Assembly (NCBI GenBank): GCA_026387935.1
Contig: JAPLKU010000003.1
Coordinates: 1 to 64,000 of the forward strand
Direction: 5' to 3'
DNA: 64,000 bases
From: Gemmatimonadota bacterium
GTDB taxonomy: Bacteria; Gemmatimonadota; Gemmatimonadetes; Gemmatimonadales; Gemmatimonadaceae
Positions 44,927 to 52,734 of this stretch are shown here, in pieces (position 1 is the first letter of the stretch; each line of letters opens with the position of its first letter). A program made the position numbers and the translations under genes. The notes below the pieces were generated by a model. It worked only from the letters and a program-made list of their open reading frames with translations, searched no databases and was not told where the DNA came from.

Positions 44927-46804
44927 GTGAATCGCAAGATTTTCGCTATCATCCTCGCCTGCACCTTCGCCTGCAATAAGCCGCCGGTCACGACGGTCAC
45001 GATTCAGACCGCGACCGTCCAGCGCCGCGACATTGTCGTGCAGGCGGAAGCCACTGGCGTCATCGAACCCATTACTGTTGTCGAAGTGAAGTCGAAGACG
45101 GCGTCGGGTCAGGTCACTGACATGAACATCGAGGTCGGGTCGTATGTACGCCCCGGCGACCTGATCGTCCAAATCGACACGACGGACTTGCACACGTCGC
45201 TCCTGCAAAACCTTTCGGACCGTGCTGCGGCGCAGTCGTCGTACGACGTCGCAAAGATCGTGCTGGAACGCAACACGTCGCTCTATGCACAGCGCGTCAT
45301 CACGAAGGACGTGCTCGAGCAGTCGCAGAACTCCGAGGCGAGCTCCAAGGCAACGCTGCTTCAGCGCGAAACGCAGGTGACGCTCCAGCTCCAGAAGCTC
45401 AAGGACTCGCGCGTGGTCGCGGCCGCTGAAGGCACGATCCTCACGCGTCCCGTCGCCAAGGGCCAGGTGGTCCAGGCCGGTTCAGGTGGTGTCAGCGCCG
45501 GCACGGTCATCGCCACGATGGCCGACCTCTCGAAGGTCCGCGCCCGCGCCCTCGTCAGTGAAACGGAAATCGGTCAGGTGACGGTTGGTCAGGACGCCGT
45601 CGTGCTGGTCGACGCATTCCCCGACCGCGCCTTCAACGGCACGGTTTCAAAGATCGAGCCGTCGGCCGTGGTGCAGCAGAACGTCACCATGTTCCCGGTG
45701 CTCATTACGCTCGACAACAGTGAAGGACTCCTCCGCCCCGGTATGAACGGCGAAGTGAATGTTCGCACGAACGAACGCCAGCAGGTGGTCACGGTGCCGA
45801 ACGACGCGATCCGCTCGACGCGTGAGTACAGCGACGCCGCGCTCGCGCTTGGGCTGATCCCTGACAGCGTACGCGCGATCGCGATGCCGGGCCGTGGTGG
45901 TGGCGGCGCGAATGGCGGCGGTGGACGCGGCAGCCGCGGTGGCGGCGGCGGTGGCCCGCAGGCCACGACGAGCCGCGTTGAGCTCGACCTCGGCATGATG
46001 CAGGGCGGCGGCGCGCAGGGCGGCGGCGCGCAGGGCGGCGCCGCGGGTGGCAACCAGGGCGGCGGTCGTCGTGGCGGCGCGCAGGGTGACTCGGCCGGCG
46101 GTGGTCGTCGCGGTGGTCGCGGTCCCCAGGTCGAAGTCACTGACGCTGACTGCAAGAAGATCGACGACGCGCTCAAGGCAAAGCCTGCGCTCGCCAAGAA
46201 GCTCGCGGACATTCAGGGCCAGATGCGCGACCAGAACGCCGATCGTCAGGCGCTCAACACGCAGTCCGAAGCTGTCTACAAGGAACTCGGCCTCGACGCC
46301 GCAAAGGCCCGCTCGTGCCGCTTCCGCAACGGCGGTGGCCGCGGTGGCCCCGGCGGGCAACAGGGCGGTCAGCAAGGTGCCCAGGGCGGTAGCAACTTCG
46401 CCGGCGGCGCAGGTGGCTTCGGTGGCGGTGGCGGTGGCGGCGGTGGTCGTCGCGGTGCCGGTGGCCGCGGTGGTCAGGGCGGCGCACGGCGCGTCGATCC
46501 GAACGCCACGCCGCGCTCGGGCCTCGTCTTCGTCCAGAAGGGAACAACCTGGGAACCGCGCCTGCTGCGCCTCGGCATCGCGAACTACGATTTCACGGAA
46601 GTGCAGTCGGGTGTCGAAGAGAACGAGAAGGTCGCGCTCATGAGCGCTGCCATTCTCCAGCTTCGCCGCCAGCAGCAGATGGATCGCACGAAGGCCATGG
46701 CGAGCCCACTTGGCGGTAGCGCACCGGGCGGCGGTAGCCCCGGCGGTAGCCCCGGCGGCGGACGTGGTGGCGCACCCGGTGGTGGTGGCGGACGCGGTAA
46801 CTAA
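44927..46804 (+). CDS. Efflux periplasmic adaptor (HlyD/MacA type) with very long Gly-rich insert
   Basis: 625 residues from a GTG preceded by GGGAG. The N-terminus IFAIILACTFACNKPP is a lipoprotein signal. The adaptor core (about 30-310) shows VVEVKSKTASGQVTDMNIEVGSYVRPGDLIVQID (lipoyl), a hairpin with KDVLEQSQN, SAGTVIATMADLSKVRA, GLLRPGMNGEVNV and VVTVPNDAIR. A Gly-rich block then begins near residue 321, interrupted by a helical part with two Cys (DADCKKIDDAL ... ARSCRF, about 404-464) and a second Gly-rich block to about 521. The usual C-terminal adaptor domain resumes as GLVFVQKGTTWEPRLLRLGI, and the protein ends in another Gly/Pro/Ser tail. Normal MacA-type adaptors have about 370-400 residues. 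Confidence 0.88.
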   Translation: MNRKIFAIILACTFACNKPPVTTVTIQTATVQRRDIVVQAEATGVIEPITVVEVKSKTASGQVTDMNIEVGSYVRPGDLIVQIDTTDLHTSLLQNLSDRAAAQSSYDVAKIVLERNTSLYAQRVITKDVLEQSQNSEASSKATLLQRETQVTLQLQKLKDSRVVAAAEGTILTRPVAKGQVVQAGSGGVSAGTVIATMADLSKVRARALVSETEIGQVTVGQDAVVLVDAFPDRAFNGTVSKIEPSAVVQQNVTMFPVLITLDNSEGLLRPGMNGEVNVRTNERQQVVTVPNDAIRSTREYSDAALALGLIPDSVRAIAMPGRGGGGANGGGGRGSRGGGGGGPQATTSRVELDLGMMQGGGAQGGGAQGGAAGGNQGGGRRGGAQGDSAGGGRRGGRGPQVEVTDADCKKIDDALKAKPALAKKLADIQGQMRDQNADRQALNTQSEAVYKELGLDAAKARSCRFRNGGGRGGPGGQQGGQQGAQGGSNFAGGAGGFGGGGGGGGGRRGAGGRGGQGGARRVDPNATPRSGLVFVQKGTTWEPRLLRLGIANYDFTEVQSGVEENEKVALMSAAILQLRRQQQMDRTKAMASPLGGSAPGGGSPGGSPGGGRGGAPGGGGGRGN

Positions 46805-46828
46805 CGCCATTCCCCTGGAGATCGCTCC

Positions 46829-48001
46829 ATGCTGATCATCGAAACCGTTCGCGTCGCACTGGGTGCACTGCGCGCGAACAAGATGCGCTCACTGCTCACG
46901 ATGCTCGGCATCGTGATCGGCGTCGCGGCCGTCATCGCCGTTGTCGCGCTCGGTAACGGCGCACAAAAGCAGATCAACGACCGCATCACGGCGCTCGGCA
47001 CGACGCTACTGACCATCAATCCTGGCCAGGGCATGCAGGGTGGCGTTCGCACCGGTGGTGGTGGCGCACGCTTGACGACCGATGACGCGCAGGCGCTCGT
47101 GGACCGCGGAACGAAGATTCTTGCCGTGCAGCCCGAGCTCGCCACCAACCTGCAGGTGGTGTTCGGCAACAAGAACACGAGCACGTCGATCGTCGGCACC
47201 ACATCGAACTATCCGGAAGACCAGACCCGCCAGCGTGTCGCCGTAATCGGCCCGACCGTCGCCGAAAACCTTGGCCTCGGCACTGGCCTCGGCCTCGTCG
47301 GCGAGACGATTCGCATCCGCGGCATCCAGTTCACCGTGGTTGGATCGTTCAAGTCCAAGGGTTCTGGCGGCGGATTCGGTAATCCGGACGACCAGATCGT
47401 CATTCCCGTCCAGACGGCCCGCTTTCGCATCATCGGCAACAACCGCACGCGCTCGATCGGCATTCTTGCGCCGAGTGAAGCGGAAATTCCTGAGACGATG
47501 GCCGACGTACAGCAGATCCTTCGCCGCGAACATCATCTCCGGCCCGGCAAAGATGACGACTTCCAGATCCGCAGTCAGTCCGACTTCCTGAATACGCTCT
47601 CCGAGACGACGCAGACCTTCGGGCTCCTGCTCGCCGGCATCGCGGCCGTGTCGCTGCTCGTCGGCGGCATCGGCATCATGAACATCATGCTGGTCTCGGT
47701 CACCGAACGCACCCGCGAGATTGGTGTGCGCAAGGCACTCGGCGCCACGCGCTTGAACATCATGTTCCAGTTTCTGATCGAAGCCGTTGTACTCTGCCTC
47801 ATCGGTGGCGCAATCGGTATCGGCGCCGGAACGGGCGGCGCGATGATCTTCACCAGGAACTTCGGCTGGCAGACGTCGATCGGGTCTGACTCCATCCTGA
47901 TCGCCTTCGGCTTCTCGGCGTTCGTCGGCGTGGTGTTCGGGGTGTATCCCGCGCGTCGCGCCGCCGTCATGGATCCGATCACGGCACTGCGCTACGAATA
48001 G
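46829..48001 (+). CDS. MacB-type ABC transporter permease (no ATPase domain)
   Basis: 390 residues with the four-helix MacB permease layout. The first helix motif is ALRANKMRSLLTMLGIVIGVAAVIAVVALGNGA, a large periplasmic MacB-PCD domain follows, and three further helices end the protein, with GGIGIMNIMLVSVTERTREIGVRKALGA and FGVYPARRAAVMDPITALRYE. E. coli MacB carries its ATPase at the N-terminus; here that domain is absent and no separate ATPase gene is seen up- or downstream. It lies 24 bases after the adaptor gene and precedes a strong terminator. It should need an ATPase encoded elsewhere. Confidence 0.92.
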   Translation: MLIIETVRVALGALRANKMRSLLTMLGIVIGVAAVIAVVALGNGAQKQINDRITALGTTLLTINPGQGMQGGVRTGGGGARLTTDDAQALVDRGTKILAVQPELATNLQVVFGNKNTSTSIVGTTSNYPEDQTRQRVAVIGPTVAENLGLGTGLGLVGETIRIRGIQFTVVGSFKSKGSGGGFGNPDDQIVIPVQTARFRIIGNNRTRSIGILAPSEAEIPETMADVQQILRREHHLRPGKDDDFQIRSQSDFLNTLSETTQTFGLLLAGIAAVSLLVGGIGIMNIMLVSVTERTREIGVRKALGATRLNIMFQFLIEAVVLCLIGGAIGIGAGTGGAMIFTRNFGWQTSIGSDSILIAFGFSAFVGVVFGVYPARRAAVMDPITALRYE

Positions 48002-48020
48002 GCCGCAGCAGGTGGAATAG

Positions 48021-48055
48021 AAAACGGCCCGGAGAGTTTCCGGGCCGTTTTCTTT
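48021..48055 (+). terminator. Strong terminator of the efflux operon
   Basis: A perfect 13-bp stem (AAAACGGCCCGGA and complement, loop GAGTT) ends in TTTTCTTTT. It lies 19 bases after the permease stop. With A-rich and T-rich flanks it could also serve the convergent TonB gene, whose stop is at 48069. Confidence 0.92.
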
Positions 48056-48068
48056 TGTCCGGGTGCCG

Positions 48069-48782
48069 CTACGGCTTGGATCTGCCGGCCGCGACGATGG
48101 GTTTCTTGATCTCGAATTTGAAGAGCTGCTCCGCCAACTGTCGCACGGCCGCGTTGCCCATCATCGCCGGACGGAATCGCATCTTCGGCATGGCCTCTTC
48201 CACGGCCTTCACGAAGAGTGGATGCGAGGCCTCAATCAGCTTAATCGTGCCCAGGTCGATCAGCCCGGTGGAGTCGACCACAAACCGAAGCGTGGCGTGG
48301 CCCTCGATGTTTCTTGCGAGCAGGTCCTTGGGATACGCCGGCGCGGCGCTCATGGGATCGCGCTCGGCGGCCGAGTCGACATCCACGATGCTGAATGCAC
48401 CGACCGCCTGTGCCATTTCGGCGAGTTGCATTATGCCGTTCAGCTGCGCCGCCTCAGTCGCCTGCTGCGGAATGACCGGGTCGCCGCTCGTCGCTTTTTC
48501 GTCGACCTTCACCTGCTCGCCATGCGTGTCGCCTTTCGGTGAACCGACCACACCCGCGCCGACATACGCGAGGTGTTCCTCGCCCGCCTTCATCGCGCGG
48601 TCGGGCGGAAAGAGGAACTGCAGGAACGACTCGAACTGGTCGCGCGCGTCCGGATTCGCCGCGACGGTAGTACCGCCGACGAGCAGGGCGACGATCGCGA
48701 TATGCACGAACGCGCTCACCATCGTCTCGAGAATCGGACGCGGGGGCCCAACGTGCTTCGTCTCGAGCAGAACTTCAAACAT
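48069..48782 (-). CDS. TonB-like energy-transducer family protein
   Basis: 237 residues from the ATG at 48782 (MFEVLLET); the 17 extra residues in the ORF track overlap a tandem repeat. A membrane anchor (ILETMVSAFVHIAIVALLVGG) near residue 20-40 is followed by a linker. The C-terminal part (about 150-225) has the TonB_C pattern: AYPKDLLARNIEGHATLRFVVDSTGLID, followed by SHPLFVKAVEEAMPKMRFRPA. TonB energises outer-membrane receptors such as the one at 2199, but this member lacks the long Pro-rich spacer. No ExbB/ExbD genes are adjacent. The layout matches the TonB proteins of Gemmatimonas-like bacteria. Confidence 0.85.
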   Translation of the reverse strand: MFEVLLETKHVGPPRPILETMVSAFVHIAIVALLVGGTTVAANPDARDQFESFLQFLFPPDRAMKAGEEHLAYVGAGVVGSPKGDTHGEQVKVDEKATSGDPVIPQQATEAAQLNGIMQLAEMAQAVGAFSIVDVDSAAERDPMSAAPAYPKDLLARNIEGHATLRFVVDSTGLIDLGTIKLIEASHPLFVKAVEEAMPKMRFRPAMMGNAAVRQLAEQLFKFEIKKPIVAAGRSKP

Positions 48783-48815
48783 GAGTTCGCGCGGCCGTCC
48801 TTCAGGGGAGTCCAC

Positions 48816-48847
48816 TAGCCACTGCCTAGCCACTGCCTAGCCACTAC
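48816..48847. repeat. Tandem repeat TAGCCACTGCC
   Basis: Two perfect 11-base copies and a partial third lie just upstream of the TonB-like gene start. They make the longer ORF-track start unlikely, since the repeat adds in-frame filler only. Confidence 0.75.
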
Positions 48848-48995
48848 TAGCCAATATTCAATACCCCATGTTGCACCGCCAGCGTCATTGTGGACGGCGC
48901 AAAGGGGTAAAAGGGTTGCCAGGCCACCAGGCGCGATCGCAGCCGACTAATTCAGCGGCAGCGGTTGTATCGAGCGAGCGAGGCAATCCGAACGA

Positions 48996-49025
48996 TTGAC
49001 TAAGATATATCGTAAAGTTATATCT
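48996..49025 (+). promoter_or_regulatory. Promoter overlapped by PadR-type operator
   Basis: A -35 box TTGACT (48996-49001), a 17-base spacer and a -10 box TATATC (49019-49024) form a good sigma-70 promoter. The inverted repeat AGATATA-N9-TATATCT (49003-49009 and 49019-49025) covers the spacer and the -10. A further CTATATCG follows at 49029. PadR repressors usually bind such AT-rich dyads, so autorepression is the natural reading. Confidence 0.8.
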
Positions 49026-49052
49026 AAGCTATATCGAATGAGGAGATTTTCA

Positions 49053-49646
49053 ATGTGGGGCAAACCCTGTTGGGATCGCGAACGCTCGTGGGCAGGGCGT
49101 TCCTGGGGTTGGAAGGGGGATACGGACTTCGGCCCGTTGTTCTTTGGCATCAGTGGGCGTCGCGGCCACAAACGCGGCGGCAGGATGTTCGAGCAGGGTG
49201 ACCTGAAGCTCGTCATTTTGCGATTGCTCGACGAAAAGCCGCGTCATGGCTACGAGATCATCAAGGAGCTCGAGGAACGTTCCGGCGGGCGCTATGCACC
49301 GAGTCCGGGAACGGTCTATCCGACGCTCACGATGCTCGAGGAAATGGGGTACGCGTCCTCAGTCGAGGAGGGCGGCCGTAAGGTCTATGCCATTACAGAG
49401 GAAGGACGCAAGCACCTCGGTGAGAACCAGACGACGGTGGACGACGTGTTCGAACGGCTTCAGGAGCTCGGCGCGTCGATTTTCGGCGATGCCGTGCGAC
49501 CGGCTCACGAAGCGATGGGCGAGCTAGGCCGCGCCTACTGGCAAGCAACCATGCGTCGCCCGGCGAGTACTGAAACGGTCACCAAAGCAGCAGAAATCCT
49601 GCGACGCGCGGCAGCCGAACTCCAGGCGCTCTCCAACCAGGGCTGA
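49053..49646 (+). CDS. PadR-family transcriptional regulator
   Basis: 197 residues. I chose the ATG at 49053 because AGGAG precedes it by 7 bases; ORF-track starts further left lie in the promoter. An unusual Trp/Gly/Arg-rich head (MWGKPCWDRERSWAGRSWGW) of about 50 residues precedes the winged helix (MFEQGDLKLVILRLLDEKPRHGYEIIKELEERSGGRYAPSPGTVYPTLTMLEEMGYA). The C-terminal helix (TVTKAAEILRRAAAELQALS) should form the dimer. PadR proteins repress transporters or detoxification genes and are released by small ligands. A terminator follows at 49743, so it is a single-gene unit. Apart from itself, its target is not evident. Confidence 0.92.
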   Translation: MWGKPCWDRERSWAGRSWGWKGDTDFGPLFFGISGRRGHKRGGRMFEQGDLKLVILRLLDEKPRHGYEIIKELEERSGGRYAPSPGTVYPTLTMLEEMGYASSVEEGGRKVYAITEEGRKHLGENQTTVDDVFERLQELGASIFGDAVRPAHEAMGELGRAYWQATMRRPASTETVTKAAEILRRAAAELQALSNQG

Positions 49647-49742
49647 CCGGGCACGTCACGGGTGGTAACCGCGGTGCATTCGGCGCCTATGCGGTGAAGC
49701 ACGTGGCTTTACGGCCGCAGGGCGGACGATAGATTCCACGGT

Positions 49743-49771
49743 GGGTCGCGGATCGTCCGCGACCCGTTTTT
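49743..49771 (+). terminator. Terminator of the padR gene
   Basis: A perfect 10-bp stem GGGTCGCGGA/TCCGCGACCC with loop TCG is followed by G and TTTTT. It lies about 100 bases after the PadR stop. The ORF-track start of kup (GTG 49741) overlaps this hairpin and is therefore unlikely. Confidence 0.85.
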
Positions 49772-49785
49772 CGTTATTCGGCCCG

Positions 49786-51858
49786 ATGGGCACCGAACCA
49801 GACTCGACCCCAGAGCCGGCTGATTCCAGGCCGGCGCAGAATCCAACACCGCCTGGCGGCTCTCCCGCCGGCGGGGACGCCACAGCACAACGTGGGGCGA
49901 TGACGACCCCGTTGAATGGCGTGACGGCTGCGTACGCGCTGCCGCAGCCTAAACCTCATATCGAAGCGAATCCCAAGGGCAAGCGTCTCGCGATTCTGAC
50001 GCTGACGGCGCTCGGTGTGGTGTACGGCGACATCGGCACAAGCCCGTTGTACGCATTCCGCGAATGCTTCAATCCTGAATACGGAATAGCGCCAACCGCC
50101 GCGAATGTCACCGGCGTCCTGTCGCTGATTGTCTGGGCGCTCACGCTGATCGTGTCGGTGAAATACCTGCTCTTCGTGATGCGCGCGGACAACCGCGGCG
50201 AGGGCGGAATCCTGGCAATGCTGGCGCTCATCCTCGGCAAGGGAACGTCCCACCCATACCGCCGGGTGGTGCTGGTGATGCTCGGCTTGTTCGGCGCCGC
50301 GCTGCTGTATGGTGATGGCGTCATCACGCCGGCGATTTCGGTGCTCGGCGCCATGGAAGGCCTTGTCATTGTGTCGCCTTCGTTCGCGTACGCGGTCGTG
50401 CCCGTCACGATTGTGGTGCTTTTCGGGCTGTTCATCGTGCAGCGCCACGGCACGCACACGGTCGGCGGCTTTTTCGGACCACTGATGTTCGTCTGGTTCG
50501 TTACGATTGCCGCGCTCGGCTTCAAAGAACTCGTAAAGGCGCCGGTCGTGCTCTTGGCGGTGAACCCGATGTACGCCGTTCGCTTTGTGGCCGAGCATGG
50601 TTGGGGTGCGTTCTTGTTGCTTGGCGCGATCGTGCTGGCGGTCACCGGAGCGGAGGCACTCTATGCCGACATGGGGCATTTTGGGAAGAAGCCGATTCGG
50701 CTCGCCTGGTTCTGGCTCGTATTTCCCTGCCTCCTGCTCAACTATTTTGGCCAGGGCGCGCTGGTGCTGCGTGACCCCGCGGCCGTGGCCAACCCATTCT
50801 ATCTGCTCGCGCCGCGCGAATTGCTCTATCCGCTGATCGGGTTGGCCACCGCCGCCGCAGTGATCGCGTCGCAGGCGCTCATCTCGGGCGCGTTCTCCCT
50901 CACGCAGCAGTGCGTGCAACTCGGGTATAGCCCGCGCGTCAGCATCGTGCATACGTCGGCGCGTGAAGCCGGCCAAATCTTCATTCCTGAGGTGAACGCC
51001 GCCATTGCACTGGGCTGCTTCCTCGTGGTGCTTGGCTTCCAGACATCCACCGCGCTTGGCGCCGCGTATGGAATCGCGGTCACCGGCACGATGGCCATCA
51101 CGACGGTGTTGTTCGGCGTTGTGGCGGTGGCCAGATGGAATTGGTCGCGTTGGGCAGTGTGCGTAGTCGTCGCGGTGTTTCTCGCGATCGACTTATCGCT
51201 CATGGGCGCAAACATGTTAAAAATCGCGCATGGCGGATGGGTGCCCCTGGCACTGGCCGTTGTGCTCTTCACGCTGATGACCACCTGGAAGCGCGGGCGG
51301 GCCATTCTGCGCGAGCGCCTGATGGACATCACGATGCCGCTACCGACGTTCCTCGAAAGCATCGCATCGAGCCCCATTCCGCGCGTGCCCGGAACGGCAG
51401 TCTTCATGACGTCCGAGCCCGGCGGTACGCCGGTCGTGCTCTTGCATCACCTGAAGCACAACAAGGTGTTGCACGAGCAGATCATCCTGCTTTCTATTCA
51501 GACAGCGGAAGTGCCTGAAGTCCCGACTGCGGAGCGCGTGGCGTCGCTCGAGCGGCTCGAGAAGGGCTTCGTGCGCGTTGTGGCGCGCTACGGCTTCATG
51601 GAGTCGCCGGACGTCAAGGAAGTGCTGGCGGTGCTCAAGACACAGGGCATCAAGACTCGCCCGCTCGACACGAGCTATTACCTCGGCCGTGAAGAGCTCA
51701 TCGCGGCGGACAAGCCGTGGAAGAAGGGCGGCCTGACGATGAACATCTGGCGCAAGCGCCTCTTCGCGATCATGTCCAAGAACGCACGCAGTGCGGCGGC
51801 TTTCTTCAACCTGCCGCCGAACCGCGTGGTCGAACTGGGAACCCAGATCGAGTTCTAG
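49786..51858 (+). CDS. kup: Kup-family potassium/proton symporter
   Basis: 690 residues. I use the ATG at 49786, after the terminator; the ATG at 49900 is also possible. A Pro/Ala-rich cytoplasmic head is followed by about 12 membrane helices starting with LTLTALGVVYGDIGTSPLYAFRECF, the family signature. Further marks are NRGEGGILAMLALIL, LLYGDGVITPAISVLGAMEG, TGAEALYADMGHFGKKPIRLAW, and a C-terminal soluble domain beginning VPGTAVFMTSEPGGTPVVLLHHLKHNKVLHEQIILLS. It takes up K+ with protons. No partner genes are near. Confidence 0.93.
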   Translation: MGTEPDSTPEPADSRPAQNPTPPGGSPAGGDATAQRGAMTTPLNGVTAAYALPQPKPHIEANPKGKRLAILTLTALGVVYGDIGTSPLYAFRECFNPEYGIAPTAANVTGVLSLIVWALTLIVSVKYLLFVMRADNRGEGGILAMLALILGKGTSHPYRRVVLVMLGLFGAALLYGDGVITPAISVLGAMEGLVIVSPSFAYAVVPVTIVVLFGLFIVQRHGTHTVGGFFGPLMFVWFVTIAALGFKELVKAPVVLLAVNPMYAVRFVAEHGWGAFLLLGAIVLAVTGAEALYADMGHFGKKPIRLAWFWLVFPCLLLNYFGQGALVLRDPAAVANPFYLLAPRELLYPLIGLATAAAVIASQALISGAFSLTQQCVQLGYSPRVSIVHTSAREAGQIFIPEVNAAIALGCFLVVLGFQTSTALGAAYGIAVTGTMAITTVLFGVVAVARWNWSRWAVCVVVAVFLAIDLSLMGANMLKIAHGGWVPLALAVVLFTLMTTWKRGRAILRERLMDITMPLPTFLESIASSPIPRVPGTAVFMTSEPGGTPVVLLHHLKHNKVLHEQIILLSIQTAEVPEVPTAERVASLERLEKGFVRVVARYGFMESPDVKEVLAVLKTQGIKTRPLDTSYYLGREELIAADKPWKKGGLTMNIWRKRLFAIMSKNARSAAAFFNLPPNRVVELGTQIEF

Positions 51859-52577
51859 AGAATCACCCGGTTGACCGAACGAACGGTCACCCGTGACTTC
51901 ATGCCGCCCTCGATCTGGCGACGGATCTGCGGACCGAGATCTCGCGGCAACCCTTCTTCGATCTGCTTGCGGATCTGCGGCCCGATCTCGCGAAGCTTGC
52001 CGAGCCCTTCCTCGAGATCGTAGCTGACGTCGTCTTCCATCCCGCCGCGGTTGATCCTGATACGGGGCATGACGTGTACGTTCGTATCGAAATTCATCGC
52101 GCCGTCAGGGCGAATGATGCGCACCGAGCCGTTTGTACCGGGCCCAATCATCCGCATGCCACCGGTCTCGCCGGTGCCGAACCGGAATCCGCTCGTCTCC
52201 CCACCGGGCAGATCGGCCGCCTTCACCGTGCGCATCACGCGGGTCAGCCGGTTCTGGTTGATGGCCGGCATTTCCTCATCGTCCGCGTCATCACGCGACA
52301 GCTTGAGGCTGACGCCGTTGATCGAGAGGATGCGATTCCCCTCCTCGAGGCCGGCCTTTTCTGCAGGGCCGGCGGCGGTGACCGACGAGATCATGAGCCC
52401 GAGTGTGTCGCGACGGCCGCCGGTTGACGTCGCGATGCCGAGCATGGCCCGGTCGCGGTCGTCCATCGTGCTGAGGGTATAGGAGGTCCCCGCGCGGGGC
52501 GTACGGACCACCGATTGAGCGTGCGACGTCGCGACAGCTACCAGGGCAAGTAAAAGTGCGGCGAAAATGTTACGCAT
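51855..52577 (-). CDS. Exported PDZ-domain protein
   Basis: 240 residues from the ATG at 52577, which is preceded by GAGGAA and starts a signal peptide (MRNIFAALLLALVAVATSHAQ). A PDZ-like domain (about 40-130) shows LGIATSTGGRRDTLGLMISSVTAAGPAEKAGLEEGNRILSINGVSL. The second part is Gly/Arg-rich and ends with two helical repeats of the form LREIGPQIRKQIEEGLPRDLGPQIRRQIEGG. There is no protease domain, so it is a binding or scaffold protein of the envelope. It is convergent with kup (the stop codons overlap by 3-4 bases) and divergent from the MbfA-like gene. Confidence 0.8.
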   Translation of the reverse strand: MRNIFAALLLALVAVATSHAQSVVRTPRAGTSYTLSTMDDRDRAMLGIATSTGGRRDTLGLMISSVTAAGPAEKAGLEEGNRILSINGVSLKLSRDDADDEEMPAINQNRLTRVMRTVKAADLPGGETSGFRFGTGETGGMRMIGPGTNGSVRIIRPDGAMNFDTNVHVMPRIRINRGGMEDDVSYDLEEGLGKLREIGPQIRKQIEEGLPRDLGPQIRRQIEGGMKSRVTVRSVNRVIL

Positions 52578-52644
52578 CGGTCGGTTCCTCGAAAGTTCGT
52601 GCTCGCCAATTGAGTCACGGCCGGGTCGCAGATGGTTTCCGCCG

Positions 52645-52674
52645 GGATCCGGCAGGATCCGGCAGGATCCGGCA
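52645..52674. repeat. Three tandem copies of GGATCCGGCA
   Basis: Three perfect 10-base units between the divergent PDZ and MbfA-like genes. A simple tandem repeat in a promoter region; changes in copy number could alter expression. Confidence 0.85.
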
Positions 52675-52734
52675 GGGCCGATGACCCACTTGCCCAACCG
52701 GCTAGCTTCCACACTCCCCTCCTCTGCCGGACCC

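Noticed and set aside
45647-46810. 387-aa minus-strand ORF rich in Ala and Thr
   Set aside because: It is the antisense of the Gly-rich adaptor; low-complexity GGC codons read backwards give Ala/Thr runs.
49741-49785. GTG start of kup in the ORF track
   Set aside because: It lies within the strong padR terminator hairpin.
49774-50976. 400-aa minus-strand ORF
   Set aside because: Antisense of kup; no family motif, many Arg/His residues.
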